Part shown: positions 26,464 through 35,819 of the stretch, piece by piece
Layout: every line of letters starts with the position of its first letter
How positions within the stretch are numbered: the stretch's first letter is position 1
Source of the DNA: Nonomuraea thailandensis
GTDB taxonomy: Bacteria > Actinomycetota > Actinomycetes > Streptosporangiales > Streptosporangiaceae
Direction of reading: 5' to 3'
DNA length: 64,000 nt
NCBI RefSeq assembly: GCF_024172165.1
Contig: NZ_JAMZEB010000002.1
Location: 11,425,001 to 11,489,000, forward strand
Position numbers and translations under genes: made by a program
Notes under the pieces: generated by a model
Told to the model about the DNA's origin: nothing
The model's database searches: none
Seen by the model: only the letters and a program-made list of their open reading frames with translations

Positions 26464-28461
26464 ATGGGTGTGAAGGTCAGTGTGATCATCAATGTCCACA
26501 ATCCGGGTGACACCGCCGACGCGTGCGTCCGCTCCGCGCTGGAGCAGACGATGCCCCCGGACGAGTACGAAGTGATCGTCGTGGACGACGGCTCCACCGA
26601 CGGGACCGCCGAGCGCCTGGACACCATCGCGGCCGTTCGCGGGAACGTCCGGGCCCTGCACCTGCCGTACACGGGCTCACCCTCGCGCGCCCGCAACGTC
26701 GGCCTGGCGGCGGCCGCCGGCGAGTACGTGTACTTCCTGGAGCCGGGCGACCGCCTGGAGCGGGACGCCGTCGAGCGCATGCACGACCGCGCCGTGGAGA
26801 CCGACGCCGACGTGCTGGTCGGCCGCGTGGTCCGCGACTTCGGCCCGCCGATGACCGCCTTCGCGCGCAGCACCGGCCGGGCCGACATCCTGCGCGACCG
26901 CCTGCTCACCCTGCTGCACCCGCAGCAGCTCTACCGGCGGGCGTTCCTGGAGGAGCACGAGCTGGGCTTCTCCGTGCCGGGCAGCCGGATGGGGGAGCAG
27001 GCGTTCGTGCTGCGCGCCTTCCTCCAGGCCAAGGTCGTCGCGGTGCTGGCCGAGCACGTCTGCTGCCACCTCGGGGAGCGCCCCGGTGTCGAGGAGGAGC
27101 CGCGGGCCATCGTCAAGGAGCTGCACAAGCTGCTCGACGACATCGACACCTACGTGGGCGAGGGGCGCCAGCGCGACCGCATGTACGCGTACTGGCTGCG
27201 CTACGCCGTCCTGCGCCCGCTGCTGACCAGCAAGTTCGCCGACTCGTCCGTCGACCGGGGCATGCACTTCCGCGTCGTGCAGGAGCTCATGGAGCGGCGC
27301 TTCCCCGAGCACCTGGACCGCCACCTGCCGGTGCAGCTCCGCCTCGTGGCCGCGTACGTCCGCATGGGACGCCTGGACCAGATCGTGCTCATGGCGAACT
27401 CCACCAGGCGCGCCGGCCTGCGCGCCGACCTCACCGAGGTGCGCTGGGACGCCCACATCCTGGTGCTCGGGCTGACCGCCGAGGTGCTGGCGGGCGACGG
27501 CAGGCCGGACAAGTACCAGGTGGACGGCGACAGCCTGCACTGGATCCCCCCGCGCTCGCTGGAGACCAAGAAGCTGCCCCCCGAGGTCACCGACATCACC
27601 AGGGACGTCGAGCGGGCCCGCATCGAGCTCTACGTGCGCCACGCCGAGACGGGCGTCGTGCACTTCCTGCCGCTCACCCAGCGCGTCGAGCGCGTCCCCG
27701 CGGGCCGCCGCCGCGACAGGGTCCGCATCAAGGGCGAGACGCGGGTGGACATCACCACCGCGGCCCTGGGCGAGCCGCTGCGGCCGGGGGTGTGGGAGGT
27801 GCACGTGCGCATGTTCAGCGGGGCCAACCAGGCCAGGAGCCGCGTCAGCCACCCCGACGGCCCGCTCAACTGCCTCGGCGTGCTGGCCCAGCGGCCCAGG
27901 ATGCGGCTGGTCGTGCCGTGCTGGAGCGACTCGGGCGAGCTGGGGCTGGCCATCGACCCGCGCTCGTTCTCCGAGTCGATCAAGCTGGTGTCGCCGGGCG
28001 TGACGGTCAAGCACCTCGGGCAGCACCTGTACGTCGTGCTGCCGGTGCCGTACGTGCCGCCGAGCGGCGGCCCGCCACTGGAGCTCGTCATGCGCAGCAC
28101 CGGCAGGCGCGCCCGCGAGGTGAGCGCGCCCGCCCTGGTCGAGGCCGGGGTGCCGGGCAGGCTCGCCGGCCAGCTCGTGGCCAAGGTGCCGGTCAAGCGG
28201 TTGCTGCCCGGCGTCGAGCACTTCGGGCCGGGCAACTGGCTGTGCACGCTGCGCTCGCCTGACGAGGAGGTCGGGCTGCGGTTCGCGCTGGAGATGCGCA
28301 GGGGCAGGATCCAGGCCCGCCCAGCCGCCGCCGTGGACCCCGAGCGCCGCCTGCCCGTGGTCCGCGACACCGCGCTGCACCGGCTCTGCCGGAGGCTGCC
28401 CGGCGCGCGGCGCATCGTGCGCCTGGCGCGCGCGGGCAGGTACCGCTACCTCATGGACTGA
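26464..28461 (+). CDS. family 2 glycosyltransferase with long C-terminal extension
   Basis: This 665-residue protein starts with a GT-A catalytic domain (about residues 1-250): VSVIINVHNPG, VVDDGSTDGT, ARNVGLAAAAGEYVYFLEPGD. The remaining ~400 residues, rich in beta structure and basic near the end, resemble the trailing domains of TarS/TarP-like or actinobacterial wall-teichoic or glycopolymer glycosyltransferases. No membrane segment is clear. ATG at 26464 has no ribosome binding site, so a leaderless start is possible. It overlaps the minus-strand esterase gene tail to tail by 11 bases. Confidence 0.88.
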   Translation: MGVKVSVIINVHNPGDTADACVRSALEQTMPPDEYEVIVVDDGSTDGTAERLDTIAAVRGNVRALHLPYTGSPSRARNVGLAAAAGEYVYFLEPGDRLERDAVERMHDRAVETDADVLVGRVVRDFGPPMTAFARSTGRADILRDRLLTLLHPQQLYRRAFLEEHELGFSVPGSRMGEQAFVLRAFLQAKVVAVLAEHVCCHLGERPGVEEEPRAIVKELHKLLDDIDTYVGEGRQRDRMYAYWLRYAVLRPLLTSKFADSSVDRGMHFRVVQELMERRFPEHLDRHLPVQLRLVAAYVRMGRLDQIVLMANSTRRAGLRADLTEVRWDAHILVLGLTAEVLAGDGRPDKYQVDGDSLHWIPPRSLETKKLPPEVTDITRDVERARIELYVRHAETGVVHFLPLTQRVERVPAGRRRDRVRIKGETRVDITTAALGEPLRPGVWEVHVRMFSGANQARSRVSHPDGPLNCLGVLAQRPRMRLVVPCWSDSGELGLAIDPRSFSESIKLVSPGVTVKHLGQHLYVVLPVPYVPPSGGPPLELVMRSTGRRAREVSAPALVEAGVPGRLAGQLVAKVPVKRLLPGVEHFGPGNWLCTLRSPDEEVGLRFALEMRRGRIQARPAAAVDPERRLPVVRDTALHRLCRRLPGARRIVRLARAGRYRYLMD

Positions 28462-29596
28462 CCCAGCCCTCCAGCTCCTCGAAGGCGCTCCTGAAGGCCG
28501 GGAGCATCGGCCTGAGCCGGTCGGGGTAGAGGTCCACCAGGCTGTCGAGGTGGTTGCCGCCCTCGATCCGGTGGTAGCGGAACGGGCGGTGCGGGCCGAC
28601 CATCTTCGCGTACACATCGGAGTCGCGCGAGATCGGCAGCAGCGTGTCCAGCGTGCCGTGCAGGGTGATCAGCGGCTTGGTGATCCTGCCGGTCAGCGCG
28701 ATCCTGGCCACCGCGGCGTACGGCCTGCGCTCGTCGTAGTCGTAGTCCGCCGCGGCGCCCTGGTAGGACGGGTCCAGCTCCTTCTGGTAGAGCTGCTGGG
28801 TGAGCTCCCAGTAGTACTGCCGGTGGAACGGCCACAGGAACTCCGAGCCCGCCGCGAAGCCGGCCGCCCGCACCCCGGCCTCGTCCGGGTACGCCTTGAG
28901 CGCCGGCGGCAGGTAGTTCAGCAGGTTGTCGCCCTTGACCCGCCAGAGCGTGCCCTCCCAGTCCACGCCGCCGTCGTAGAGCCATCCGCGGTTCTCCAGC
29001 TGCCACCTCACCAGGTAGCCGCCGTTGGAGATGCCCGCGGCGAACGTGCGCTCGGGCTTCCTGCCGTACCGCTGCCTGACCACGGCCTTGGCGGCCACGG
29101 TGAGCTGGGTGACGCGGTGGTTCCACTCGGCGATGGCGTCGCCGGGGCGGCGGCCGTCCTCGTGGAAGTTCACGCCCACGTTGCCCTTGTCGGTGGAGGC
29201 GAACGCGTAGCCCTTCGACAGGACCCAGTCGGAGATCGTGTAGTCGTTGGCGTACTGCTCCCTGTTGCCGGGGGTGCCGGAGACGACCAGGCCGCCGTTC
29301 CACTTCTCGGGCAGCCTGATCACGAACTGGGAGTCGTGGTTCCAGCCGCGCGTGGCGTTGCCGGTGGAGGTGTCGGGGAAGTAGCCGTCGATCTGGAGGC
29401 CGGGCACGCCGGTGGGGTTGACCGTGGCGGCCGAGTGCAGCCCGGCCCAGTCCGCGGGGTCGGTGTGGCCGGTCAGCGCCGTGCCGGCCGTGGTCAGGTC
29501 GTCGAGCGCGGCGATCTCGGCGTGCTCGGCGCCCGGGACCGTGAGCTGGCTCGCGGGCGTCAGTAAGCTCGCCACGAGCGTGAGCGCGACCAGCAT
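28451..29596 (-). CDS. secreted alpha/beta hydrolase, tannase or 3-hydroxybutyrate-oligomer hydrolase type
   Basis: This 381-residue esterase has a signal peptide (MLVALTLVASLLTPASQ) and the nucleophile motif AGISNGGYL near residue 190, with late GTLDTLLPISRDSD and GGNHLDS holding the probable Asp and His. The region resembles tannase/feruloyl esterase and oligo-hydroxybutyrate hydrolases. The ATG directly follows the TAG of the upstream gene, with AAGGAGG in its last codons, so it is coupled. As the last gene of an operon with 3-hydroxybutyrate dehydrogenase and an MHS transporter, hydrolysis of extracellular hydroxybutyrate oligomers is the favoured role. Confidence 0.8.
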   Translation of the reverse strand: MLVALTLVASLLTPASQLTVPGAEHAEIAALDDLTTAGTALTGHTDPADWAGLHSAATVNPTGVPGLQIDGYFPDTSTGNATRGWNHDSQFVIRLPEKWNGGLVVSGTPGNREQYANDYTISDWVLSKGYAFASTDKGNVGVNFHEDGRRPGDAIAEWNHRVTQLTVAAKAVVRQRYGRKPERTFAAGISNGGYLVRWQLENRGWLYDGGVDWEGTLWRVKGDNLLNYLPPALKAYPDEAGVRAAGFAAGSEFLWPFHRQYYWELTQQLYQKELDPSYQGAAADYDYDERRPYAAVARIALTGRITKPLITLHGTLDTLLPISRDSDVYAKMVGPHRPFRYHRIEGGNHLDSLVDLYPDRLRPMLPAFRSAFEELEGWVSP

Positions 29597-30598
29597 CTAC
29601 GCCTCCTTCAGGTGCTCGGCCAGCAGGCGCTGGAACTCTCGCGGGTGCTCCAGGTGCGGGCTGTGGCCGCAGTCGTCCAGCACGGCCTCGCGGTATCTCC
29701 CGTACCGCTCCAGCACGGCCCTGGTCTGGCTCACCATCGGCTGGGCGGGGGTGCCGGGGGAGCCGGGCACGACCCCGAGCGCCCCCAGGTGGGCCAGGTC
29801 GAACAGCGAGGCGTCCGAGACGATCACGTCGTCGGCGCCCCTGATCCACAGGATCGGCGGCCTGTGGTCGATCTCGTGGAGGTCGTCGAGGCGGAAGTGG
29901 GTGGGCGCGATGGCGTTGAGCACGCCGGTCTTGCCCGGTGCCACGCCCGGCCAGGCGTCGGCGGTGGCGCCGTCGCCGGGGTAGTGGGCCTCGCCGACGC
30001 GGGTGGTGAGCATCGCGCGGACGTAGAAGTCCTCGTCGGGAACGGGGCGGTTGTTGACGTAGGCGGAGCGGAAGACGTTGCGCGGAGAGGTCGGCGACTC
30101 CTCCGACATGTCGCCCGACTGCAGCCGTGTCACGAAATCAGGGTTCGCGGCGCCCGCGCCCGATCCCGCGCCGTCCGGGTGCGTGAGCCGCCCCTCAGGG
30201 CCCTCCGTGCCGCCGAAGCCGTACGGGGAGATCGGGTTGACCAGCGTGACGCTCCTGACGGCGGCCGGGCGGTCGCGCAGCGCCTGCAGCACGATGCCGC
30301 CGCCCAGGCTCCAGCCCACCAGGTGGACCCGATCCAGGCCCAGCGCGTCCACCAGCTCGATCAGGTCGTCCGAGTAGTCGCGCAGGCCCCTCGTGGCGTC
30401 CACGGGCGCCGGGTCGGTGTCGCCGAACCCGCGCAGGTCCACCGCCAGCGGGCGGTACCCCTCGGGCAGCGCGGCCATGGCGTCGCGCCAGAACGCGGCG
30501 GAGGAGACGTTCCCGTGCACGAACAGCACGGGCTCGCCGGTGGTCCTGCCCTCGACGGTCAGGACGTGCTGGGTGAGCCTCGGCGTGGTGACCTTCAT
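29597..30598 (-). CDS. alpha/beta-fold hydrolase
   Basis: This 333-residue cytoplasmic hydrolase has the LFVHGNVSSAAFWRD oxyanion region, nucleophile elbow GWSLGGG, a late Asp region (WIRGADDVIVSD) and the catalytic His in CGHSPHLEHP. ATG at 30598 overlaps the transporter stop (ATGA). It lacks a signal peptide, so it probably acts on an imported ester or oligomer. In this operon a dimer/oligomer hydrolase for hydroxybutyrate is a reasonable guess; other esters cannot be excluded. Confidence 0.88.
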   Translation of the reverse strand: MKVTTPRLTQHVLTVEGRTTGEPVLFVHGNVSSAAFWRDAMAALPEGYRPLAVDLRGFGDTDPAPVDATRGLRDYSDDLIELVDALGLDRVHLVGWSLGGGIVLQALRDRPAAVRSVTLVNPISPYGFGGTEGPEGRLTHPDGAGSGAGAANPDFVTRLQSGDMSEESPTSPRNVFRSAYVNNRPVPDEDFYVRAMLTTRVGEAHYPGDGATADAWPGVAPGKTGVLNAIAPTHFRLDDLHEIDHRPPILWIRGADDVIVSDASLFDLAHLGALGVVPGSPGTPAQPMVSQTRAVLERYGRYREAVLDDCGHSPHLEHPREFQRLLAEHLKEA

Positions 30599-31869
30599 TT
30601 CGCGTAGATCCTTTCGGCCAGGTCGCTGCCCCGAGTCTCGCGGGCGGCGTAGACCGAGACCAGGGTGAGCAGCGCCGCCACCCCGAGGTAGGCCGAGATG
30701 GGCACGCTGCTGCCGAACTGCTGGAGCAGGGCCACCGCGATGATCGGGGCCAGCGCGCCCGCCACGATCGCCGAGAGCTGCGCGCCGATGGAGACGCCGG
30801 TGTAGCGGGTCCTGGTGCCGAACAGCTCGGAGAAGAAGGCCGCCTGCGGGCCGTACATCATGCCGTGGAAGAGCAGGCCGACCGTGACGGCCAGGGTGAT
30901 GGCCAGGAAGTTGCCGGTGTCCACGAGCGGGAAGAACGCGAAGATCCACACGCCGATGCCGGCGGCGCCCGCCAGGTAGATCGGGCGGCGCCCGAACCGG
31001 TCGGACATCGCGCCCCACAGCGGGATCGTCACGAAGTGGATGCCCGAGGAGATCAGCACCGCGTTCAGCACGGTGGAGTTGTCGATCCCGGTCTGCTTGG
31101 CGTAGGTGATGACGAAGACGGTCAGCAGGTAGAACGAGATGTTCTCCGCCAGGCGGGCGCCGATCGCGACCAGCACGTCCTTGGAGTGGTGACGCAGCAC
31201 CCCGACGATCGGGGCCCTGGCCTCCGGCGGAGCCTCCTTGAAGACCGGCGACTCGCTGATCGACAACCGGATCCAGAGCCCGATGAGCACCAGCACGCCC
31301 GACAGCAGGAACGGCACCCGCCACCCCCACGACAGGAACGCCTCCTCCGACTGCCAGGCGGCCAGCGCCGCCAGCACGCCGGTGGCCAGCAGGTTGCCGC
31401 CGGGGGCGCCCGCCTGCGGCCAGGAGGCCCAGAAGCCGCGCCGCGCCGTGTCGCCGTGTTCGGAGACGATCAGCACCGCGCCGCCCCACTCGCCGCCGAG
31501 CGCGAAGCCCTGCACGAGCCGCAGCGCCGTCAGCACCAGCGCCGCCGCCGGGCCCAGCGTCTCGTACGTCGGCAGGCAGCCGATCAGGAACGTCGCCGTG
31601 CCCATCATCAGCAGGCTGACGACCAGCAGCGTCTTGCGGCCGATCCGGTCGCCGAAGTGGCCGAAGACCAGGCCGCCGAGCGGGCGGGCGACGAACCCGA
31701 CGGCGTAGGTGAGGAACGCCAGCAGCGTGCCGGTCAGCGGGTCGGACTCGGGGAAGAAGAGCTTGTTGAACACGAGGGCGGCTGCCGAGCCGTACAGGAA
31801 GAAGTCGTACCACTCGATGGTGGTGCCGATCAGGCTCGCGGCGACGATCTTCTTGATGGAAGTGGCCAT
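30595..31869 (-). CDS. MHS-family MFS transporter (organic acid:H+ symporter)
   Basis: This 424-residue transporter has 12 membrane segments and the metabolite:H+ symporter signature: IGTTIEWYDFFLYGSAAAL at the N-terminus, RPLGGLVFGHFGDRIGRK in the first loop and LRLVQGFALGGEWGGAVL. Members carry shikimate, citrate, betaine or hydroxy-acids. ATG at 31869 or GTG at 31878 are both possible. It is preceded 31 bases upstream by the PucR-type regulator. The operon suggests 3-hydroxybutyrate or its oligomers as the cargo. Confidence 0.93.
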   Translation of the reverse strand: MATSIKKIVAASLIGTTIEWYDFFLYGSAAALVFNKLFFPESDPLTGTLLAFLTYAVGFVARPLGGLVFGHFGDRIGRKTLLVVSLLMMGTATFLIGCLPTYETLGPAAALVLTALRLVQGFALGGEWGGAVLIVSEHGDTARRGFWASWPQAGAPGGNLLATGVLAALAAWQSEEAFLSWGWRVPFLLSGVLVLIGLWIRLSISESPVFKEAPPEARAPIVGVLRHHSKDVLVAIGARLAENISFYLLTVFVITYAKQTGIDNSTVLNAVLISSGIHFVTIPLWGAMSDRFGRRPIYLAGAAGIGVWIFAFFPLVDTGNFLAITLAVTVGLLFHGMMYGPQAAFFSELFGTRTRYTGVSIGAQLSAIVAGALAPIIAVALLQQFGSSVPISAYLGVAALLTLVSVYAARETRGSDLAERIYAK

Positions 31870-31900
31870 GCCGGTCACCGTAGGTTGTGACCGGAGTCAC

Positions 31901-33769
31901 TCATATAGCGTTCGGACCCATAGTGTCGGGCGTGTCTGTGTGGCCGAGCCGGTGCAAGCGGAGGGCGAGCTGGATCTCCAGTGCCCGCCCCGGCTCCAGC
32001 CAGCCCTCGCCGAGCAGCTTGCCGATGCGGTCGAGCCGCTGCGTGACGGTGTTGACGTGGATGTGCATGGTCTCGGCCGTGCGCGAGGGCGAGCCTCCGG
32101 TGCCGAAGTAGGCCGCCAGCGTGTCGGTCAGCGCGGTGCCCCTGCGGGCGTCGTAGTCGATGACCGCGCCGAGCGTCCTGCCGACGAAGCCGCGCACGTC
32201 GCGGCCGTCGCCGACGAGCAGCCCCACGAAGCCCAGCTCGCTCGCGCTCGCCCCGTCGCCGGCCCGCCCGAGCGCGATCAGCGACTCCGCGCACCTGCGG
32301 GCCTCCTGGTAGGCGGCGGCCACGTCCTCGGGCTCGCCCGCGCGTGCCGCGCCCGCCGTCGCCGGGCTCTGCAGCGACGACGTCAGCTCGCGGGCCACGC
32401 GCTGCGCCAGCCCTCCCGCGTCGTCGCCGGGCAGCAGCAGCACGACCTCGTCGCCCCGCCCCGCCGCCAGCCCGTGCCGCAGCGTGGCATGCGAGGAGGC
32501 CCAGAACGCCGCCCGCTCGCGCTGCCCCGAGTGCTTGGCGACCACCACCACGTGCGGCGCGCCCAGGTCCATGCCGAGCCGTCGCGCCCGGTCGGCCAGG
32601 CCGGGCGAGCCCGGCCGGGAGATCAGGTCGTCGAGCAGCTCGCCCCTGACCCGCCCCTCCGCCTCGGCCACGCTCCGGCGGAACAGCAGCAGCAGCGCGC
32701 ACACCAGCGCCGCCCGCTCCAGGATGCGCTCGTCGGCGTCGTCGCTGCGCAGGATCAGCGTGCACAACGGCTCCCCGCCCACGTCCACGGACGCGATCAG
32801 CAGATCGCCCCTGCGCACGGTGCGCCCCAGCGCCCTGGACGCCTGCGCCGCCTCGAACACGCCCGCGTCCAGCTCGCCCACGTCACCGCTGATGGGCCGC
32901 CCCAGGTCGTTCAGCACGGCCAGCGAGCCGCCCAGCACGTCGGTCACCACGGCCGCCACGTCCTCGATGCCGCCGCCGCGCAGCACCAGCGAGGTCATCC
33001 GGTCGTGCGCCATGGCGGCCCGCTCCACGGCCTCGCCGTGCTCCCTGACGGTCCGGTGGGCGTGGGAGAGCTCCTCCAGCGCGTTCCTGGTCTCCTGCAG
33101 CAGCCTGGCGTTGTCGATCGCGACGGCGGCGTGCGCGGCCAGGCTGGCCAGCAGCGACACCTCCTCCTGGTGGAACGGCCTGGCGCTGCGGTTGGCCGCC
33201 ATCAGCACGCCGATCACCCGCTGCCCCAGCCGCAGCGGCACGCCCAGGATGGCGACCAGGCCCTCCTCCTTGACGGCCTCGTCGATGTGCTCCTTGTGCC
33301 GGAACCTGGCGTCGGCGAAGTAGTCGGCCGTCGCGTACGGCACCGCCGTCTGCGCCACGAGCCCGCCCAGCCCCGCCCCCATGGCCAGCCGCAACGCCCG
33401 GAACTTGGCCGAGATCGACCCGTCCGTCACCCGCATGTAGGTGTCGCCCCGCTCGGGGTCGTGCAGCGTCATGTACGCGACGTCGGTGGCCAGGAGCTGC
33501 CTGGCCCGGTGCACGATGGCCTCCAGCACGGCGTCGAGGTCGCGCAGCGCCGCCAGGTCGCCGGCCGTGTCGTACAGCGCCGACAGCTCCGCCTCGCGCC
33601 TGGCCCGCCGTTTCAGCAGGTCGCGCACCTTGAGCGCCTCGACCTTGGCCCGCTCCAGCTCCTCGATCGCCGCCGGGTCCGCGCCTGCGGCCCTGGCCTG
33701 GATGATCGGGCCCTCGAACTCGACCGCGGACGCCTCCCTGGCCAGCAGCTCCAGGAACCGGATGCTCAC
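31901..33769 (-). CDS. GAF-domain PucR/CdaR-type transcriptional regulator
   Basis: This 622-residue regulator has a leading coiled coil, a GAF sensor domain (about residues 70-215), a second sensor-like region and a C-terminal PucR helix-turn-helix (AAYFGTGGSPSRTAETMHIHVNTVTQRL). Such regulators often activate catabolic genes in response to the substrate. The GTG start overlaps the stop of the upstream dehydrogenase gene (TAGTG), so they are coupled. It is very likely the activator of this five-gene operon. Confidence 0.92.
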   Translation of the reverse strand: MSIRFLELLAREASAVEFEGPIIQARAAGADPAAIEELERAKVEALKVRDLLKRRARREAELSALYDTAGDLAALRDLDAVLEAIVHRARQLLATDVAYMTLHDPERGDTYMRVTDGSISAKFRALRLAMGAGLGGLVAQTAVPYATADYFADARFRHKEHIDEAVKEEGLVAILGVPLRLGQRVIGVLMAANRSARPFHQEEVSLLASLAAHAAVAIDNARLLQETRNALEELSHAHRTVREHGEAVERAAMAHDRMTSLVLRGGGIEDVAAVVTDVLGGSLAVLNDLGRPISGDVGELDAGVFEAAQASRALGRTVRRGDLLIASVDVGGEPLCTLILRSDDADERILERAALVCALLLLFRRSVAEAEGRVRGELLDDLISRPGSPGLADRARRLGMDLGAPHVVVVAKHSGQRERAAFWASSHATLRHGLAAGRGDEVVLLLPGDDAGGLAQRVARELTSSLQSPATAGAARAGEPEDVAAAYQEARRCAESLIALGRAGDGASASELGFVGLLVGDGRDVRGFVGRTLGAVIDYDARRGTALTDTLAAYFGTGGSPSRTAETMHIHVNTVTQRLDRIGKLLGEGWLEPGRALEIQLALRLHRLGHTDTPDTMGPNAI

Positions 33770-34521
33770 TAGCGGGCCGTCCAGCCACCGTCCACCGGCA
33801 GCGACACGCCGGTGATGAACGCCCCGGCGGGGCCGCACAGGTAGGCGACCAGCTCGGCCACCTCCTCGGGCTCGATCAGGCGCTTGATCGCCGCGGGGGC
33901 CAGCATGACGTCCCGCACGACCTCGTCCTCGGGGATGCCGTGCACCTTGGCCTGGTCGGCGATCTGCGCCTCCACCAGCCCGGTGCGCACGTAGGCCGGG
34001 CAGACGCAGGTGGAGGTCACCCCGTGCGGGGCCCCCTCCAGCGCCACGACCTTGGAGAACCCCTCCAGCGCGTGCTTGGCCGTCGTGTACGCCGACTTGA
34101 ACGGCGAGGCCCGCAGCCCGTGCACCGACGAGATGTTGACGAACCGCCCCCAGCCCCTGGCGTACATGCCGGGCAGCACCCGGCGCGCGATCAGGAACGG
34201 CGCCTCGACCATCACCCTGAGCATCGTGGCGAACACCTCGGGCGGGAACTCCTCGATCGGCGCCACGTGCTGGAACCCGGCGTTGTTCACCACGATGTCC
34301 ACCGGCTCGTCGGGCAGCGCCGCCACGAAGCCGGGCTCGCTCAGATCGGCCACCACCGCGGCGCCGCCCACCTCGGCGGCCACCTTCTCGGCGGGCTCGG
34401 CCCGCAGGTCCACGACCAGCACCCTGGCCCCCGCCGCGGCCAGCCGCCGCGCGCACGCCGCCCCGATGCCGCCCCCGGCCCCCGTCACCAGCGCGGTGCG
34501 CCCCGTCAGCTCCTTCGCCAT
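33769..34521 (-). CDS. 3-hydroxybutyrate dehydrogenase (SDR family)
   Basis: This 250-residue short-chain dehydrogenase has the NAD-binding TGAGGGIG, NNAG, the catalytic S-(13)-Y-x3-K in NISSVHGLRASPFKSAYTTAKH, and the conserved PAYVRTGLVEAQI and late RLIEPEEVAELVAYL stretches typical of D-3-hydroxybutyrate dehydrogenase. It oxidises 3-hydroxybutyrate to acetoacetate. ATG at 34521 follows GGCGAGGT. It heads the minus-strand operon; the 239-base region to trpD carries the promoters of both units. Confidence 0.92.
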   Translation of the reverse strand: MAKELTGRTALVTGAGGGIGAACARRLAAAGARVLVVDLRAEPAEKVAAEVGGAAVVADLSEPGFVAALPDEPVDIVVNNAGFQHVAPIEEFPPEVFATMLRVMVEAPFLIARRVLPGMYARGWGRFVNISSVHGLRASPFKSAYTTAKHALEGFSKVVALEGAPHGVTSTCVCPAYVRTGLVEAQIADQAKVHGIPEDEVVRDVMLAPAAIKRLIEPEEVAELVAYLCGPAGAFITGVSLPVDGGWTAR

Positions 34522-34623
34522 ACCTCGCCACCCTAAGCGCTCACCCCGCCGCGCCGCATGGGCGCGGACGACATAGATGGATGGCTGCATATGTGGATCA
34601 AGGGCGTCTGCTAAGGTGAGGGC

Positions 34624-34662
34624 ATGATCGCGTATTCGTCCCAGTGGTGGCCCGCCTCCTAG
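34624..34662 (+). CDS. trpL: trp leader peptide
   Basis: A 12-codon open frame, MIAYSSQWWPAS, carries two adjacent Trp codons (34645-34650) and ends in TAG just before a set of competing stems. This is the standard layout of a ribosome-mediated tryptophan attenuator. AAGGTGAGGG lies just upstream as a ribosome binding site. It lies 98 bases before trpD. Confidence 0.85.
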   Translation: MIAYSSQWWPAS

Positions 34663-34710
34663 GCGGACCTCCCGGCGATATGCGCACGGCCGCCTCGACG
34701 AGGCGGCCGT
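34652..34710 (+). promoter_or_regulatory. tryptophan attenuator (antiterminator/terminator) of trpD
   Basis: Segment 2, AGGCGG (34661-34666), can pair with segment 1, CCGCCT (34652-34657), or with segment 3, CCGCCT (34690-34695). Segment 3 also belongs to a perfect 11-bp terminator stem, ACGGCCGCCTC (34686-34696) with GAGGCGGCCGT (34700-34710). A ribosome stalled on the Trp codons would cover segment 1, free segment 2 to pair with 3 and prevent the terminator. No U-run follows the terminator, which is common in high-GC actinobacteria. Confidence 0.85.
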
Positions 34711-34760
34711 CACCGTTGCAGTGGGTGCCCCCCGTCGAGCACAGACACGAAGGGGCACTC

Positions 34761-35819
34761 ATGACCACCACCTGGCCACGGATCCTCACCACGCTGCTCG
34801 ACGGCGCCTCCCTCACCGCCCGCCAGGCCACCTGGGCGATGGACCAGATCATGTCCGGCATGGCGACCGACGCCCAGATCGCCGCGTTCGCGATCGCGCT
34901 GCGGGCCAAGGGCGAGAGCGTCGCGGAGGTGGCGGGGCTGGCCGACGGCATGCTGGCCAGAGCCTCGGCGATCCGGGTGCCCGGCGACCCCGTCGACCTC
35001 GTCGGCACCGGCGGCGACCGCGCCAACACCGTGAACGTCTCCACCATGGCCGCCATCGTGACCGCCGCCGCCGGTGCCAAGGTGGTCAAGCACGGCGGCC
35101 GGGCCGCCTCCTCCACGGCGGGCGCGGCCGACGTGCTCGAAGCGCTCGGCGTGGCGATCGAGCTGCCGCCCGCCGCCGTGGTGCGCGTGGCGGACGAGGT
35201 GGGCATCACGTTCTGCTTCGCGCCCGCCTTCAACCCGGCGCTGAGACGCACCTCCCAGCCGCGCCGCGAGCTGGGCGTGCCCACGGTCTTCAACTTCCTG
35301 GGCCCGCTCACCAACCCGGCCCTGCCCTCCGCGCAGGCCGTCGGGGTCTACCACCCGACCATGGCGCCCACCATGGCGGGCGTGCTGGCCGAGCGCGGCT
35401 GCTCGGCGCTGGTCTTCAGGGGCGACGACGGGCTCGACGAGCTGACGACCTGCGGCCCCTCGACGATCTGGGTGGTACGCAGGGGCAGGGTCACCCGGAC
35501 CGCCTTCGAGCCGCTCGACCTGTCGATCCCGCGTGCCCGCGCCGAGGACCTGCGCGGCGGCGACGCGCGGCACAACGCAGGCGTGGCACGTGCCGTGCTC
35601 TCCGGCGAGCAGGGCCCCGTGCGCGAGATCGTCCTGCTGAACGCGGCCGCCGCCCTGGTGGCCGCCGACGGCACCCCGCCGGCGGCCGAGCTCACACCCG
35701 CGCTGGCCGCCGGTTACAAGCGGGCCGCCGACGCCGTCGACTCCGGCGCCGCGCTCTCCTTGCTCACCCGCTGGGCCCACGCCACGCAGCAGGCCGCCGC
35801 CGGGACGGTCAGGGCCTAG
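34761..35819 (+). CDS. trpD: anthranilate phosphoribosyltransferase
   Basis: This 352-residue enzyme attaches phosphoribosyl to anthranilate, the second step of tryptophan synthesis. It has GTGGDRANTVNVSTMAA, the KHGGRAASS loop and a FFAP-like FAPAFNPAL. ATG at 34761 follows GAAGGGG. It stands alone, not in a trp operon, and is controlled by the attenuator immediately upstream. It overlaps fumC tail to tail by 11 bases. Confidence 0.96.
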   Translation: MTTTWPRILTTLLDGASLTARQATWAMDQIMSGMATDAQIAAFAIALRAKGESVAEVAGLADGMLARASAIRVPGDPVDLVGTGGDRANTVNVSTMAAIVTAAAGAKVVKHGGRAASSTAGAADVLEALGVAIELPPAAVVRVADEVGITFCFAPAFNPALRRTSQPRRELGVPTVFNFLGPLTNPALPSAQAVGVYHPTMAPTMAGVLAERGCSALVFRGDDGLDELTTCGPSTIWVVRRGRVTRTAFEPLDLSIPRARAEDLRGGDARHNAGVARAVLSGEQGPVREIVLLNAAAALVAADGTPPAAELTPALAAGYKRAADAVDSGAALSLLTRWAHATQQAAAGTVRA

